Shown piece by piece: positions 6,065 through 6,429 of a DNA stretch of 6,429 nucleotides. The number at the start of each line of letters is the position of its first letter. Within the stretch, counting starts at the first letter, position 1. A program made the position numbers and the translations under genes. The notes below the pieces were generated by a model. That model ran no database searches. It saw only the letters and a list, made by a program, of their open reading frames with translations, and was not told where the DNA came from. Source of the DNA: Actinomycetota bacterium (lineage in GTDB: Bacteria; Actinomycetota; Actinomycetes; Nanopelagicales; Nanopelagicaceae); the NCBI GenBank assembly GCA_947488645.1, contig CANLAC010000066.1:1-6429 (forward strand). The letters run 5' to 3'.

Positions 6065-6429
6065 CTAGCGATCTAGCTTTCCTGAAATGAAGTCTTCAGT
6101 CTTTTGATGAGCTGCCTCATCCGTGTACTGAGTTGGTGGTGTCTTCATGAAGTAGCTAGATGGTGAGAGCAGTGCTCCACCGATCTTGCGATCAAGCCCG
6201 ATCTTTGCGCAACGTAGCGCATCGATGATTACACCAGCAGAGTTAGGTGAATCCCATACTTCCAACTTGTACTCAAGGTTAAGAGGAACATCGCCAAATG
6301 CACGGCCTTCGAGGCGAACGTAGGCCCACTTGCGATCATCTAGCCATGGAATGTAGTCAGAAGGTCCGATGTGAACATTCTTCTCACCGAGATCATGGTT
6401 GAGCTGTGAAGTCACAGAGTTTGTCTTCG
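6065..6429 (-). CDS. ino1: Myo-inositol-3-phosphate synthase, C-terminal part, 5' end outside window
   Basis: NAD-dependent cytoplasmic enzyme that converts glucose 6-phosphate to 1D-myo-inositol 3-phosphate, the first step toward phosphatidylinositol and, in many actinobacteria, mycothiol. About 120 C-terminal residues of a usual ~360 are visible. The frame remains open to the right edge (KTNSVTSQL at the edge), so the GTG at 6413-6415 is an internal Val codon and not a start. The diagnostic block contains NVHIGPSDYIPWLDDRKWAY, RLEGRAFGDVPLNLEYKLEV and WDSPNSAGVIIDALRCAKIG, all typical of the actinobacterial form, followed by SPSSYFMKTPP. The N-terminal Rossmann region lies outside the window. 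It ends at TAG (6065-6067), close to the shared terminator. Confidence 0.96.
   Translation of the reverse strand, partial: KTNSVTSQLNHDLGEKNVHIGPSDYIPWLDDRKWAYVRLEGRAFGDVPLNLEYKLEVWDSPNSAGVIIDALRCAKIGLDRKIGGALLSPSSYFMKTPPTQYTDEAAHQKTEDFISGKLDR

Noticed and set aside
6413..6415. GTG as the start of a 116-residue protein
   Set aside because: The upstream codons to the window edge continue the conserved myo-inositol-phosphate synthase sequence (KTNS before VTSQL), so this is an internal Val codon.
1..6429. CRISPR arrays, insertion sequences, tRNA or rRNA genes, riboswitches
   Set aside because: No direct repeats with regular spacing, transposase-like proteins, terminal inverted repeats, cloverleaf-like stretches or long structured leaders were seen on either strand.

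Overview
The window (6,429 bp) looks like a piece of a small-genome actinobacterial chromosome with moderate GC (mid-40s percent by eye, not computed). The myo-inositol-phosphate synthase at the right edge has the actinobacterial form, and the glutamine synthetase at the left edge carries the adenylylation-site signature of the GSI-beta class. Together with the modest GC, very short intergenic spaces and a possibly leaderless start, this suggests a freshwater Nanopelagicales-like (acI) lineage. That placement is inference from composition and protein style, not a database match.

Layout, left to right: (1) the 3' part of glnA on +, cut by the window edge; (2) a strong hairpin terminator at 828-862 shared by glnA and the convergent gene block; (3) a tight five-gene block on the minus strand covering 863-5586, transcribed right to left: an ECI2-like crotonase, an HSDL2-like short-chain dehydrogenase, a membrane-anchored CopC protein, an NCS1-family permease and an NhaA Na+/H+ antiporter. 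Junctions between consecutive genes are TAAATG, 9 nt, TAATG and 9 nt, so this is almost certainly one transcript; (4) a short divergent promoter region (5587-5659); (5) a small stand-alone LuxR/GerE-type helix-turn-helix gene on + with a Cys/His-containing tail; (6) a second strong bidirectional hairpin terminator (6012-6044); (7) the 3' end of ino1 (myo-inositol-3-phosphate synthase) on the minus strand, cut by the right edge.

Functionally, the crotonase and SDR fit acyl-CoA (unsaturated or branched fatty acid) metabolism. CopC, the NCS1 permease and NhaA are envelope or transport proteins for copper, a nucleobase-like substrate and Na+/H+. Why these share one transcript is not obvious from the sequence. 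The small HTH protein, divergently placed, is a candidate local regulator. I see no mobile elements, CRISPR arrays, tRNA or rRNA genes, and no stretch over 300 bases without a gene. Most of the window is ordinary core metabolism. The points worth a second look are the isomerase-type active site of the crotonase, the unusual operon composition, and the orphan HTH protein with its possible metal-binding tail.
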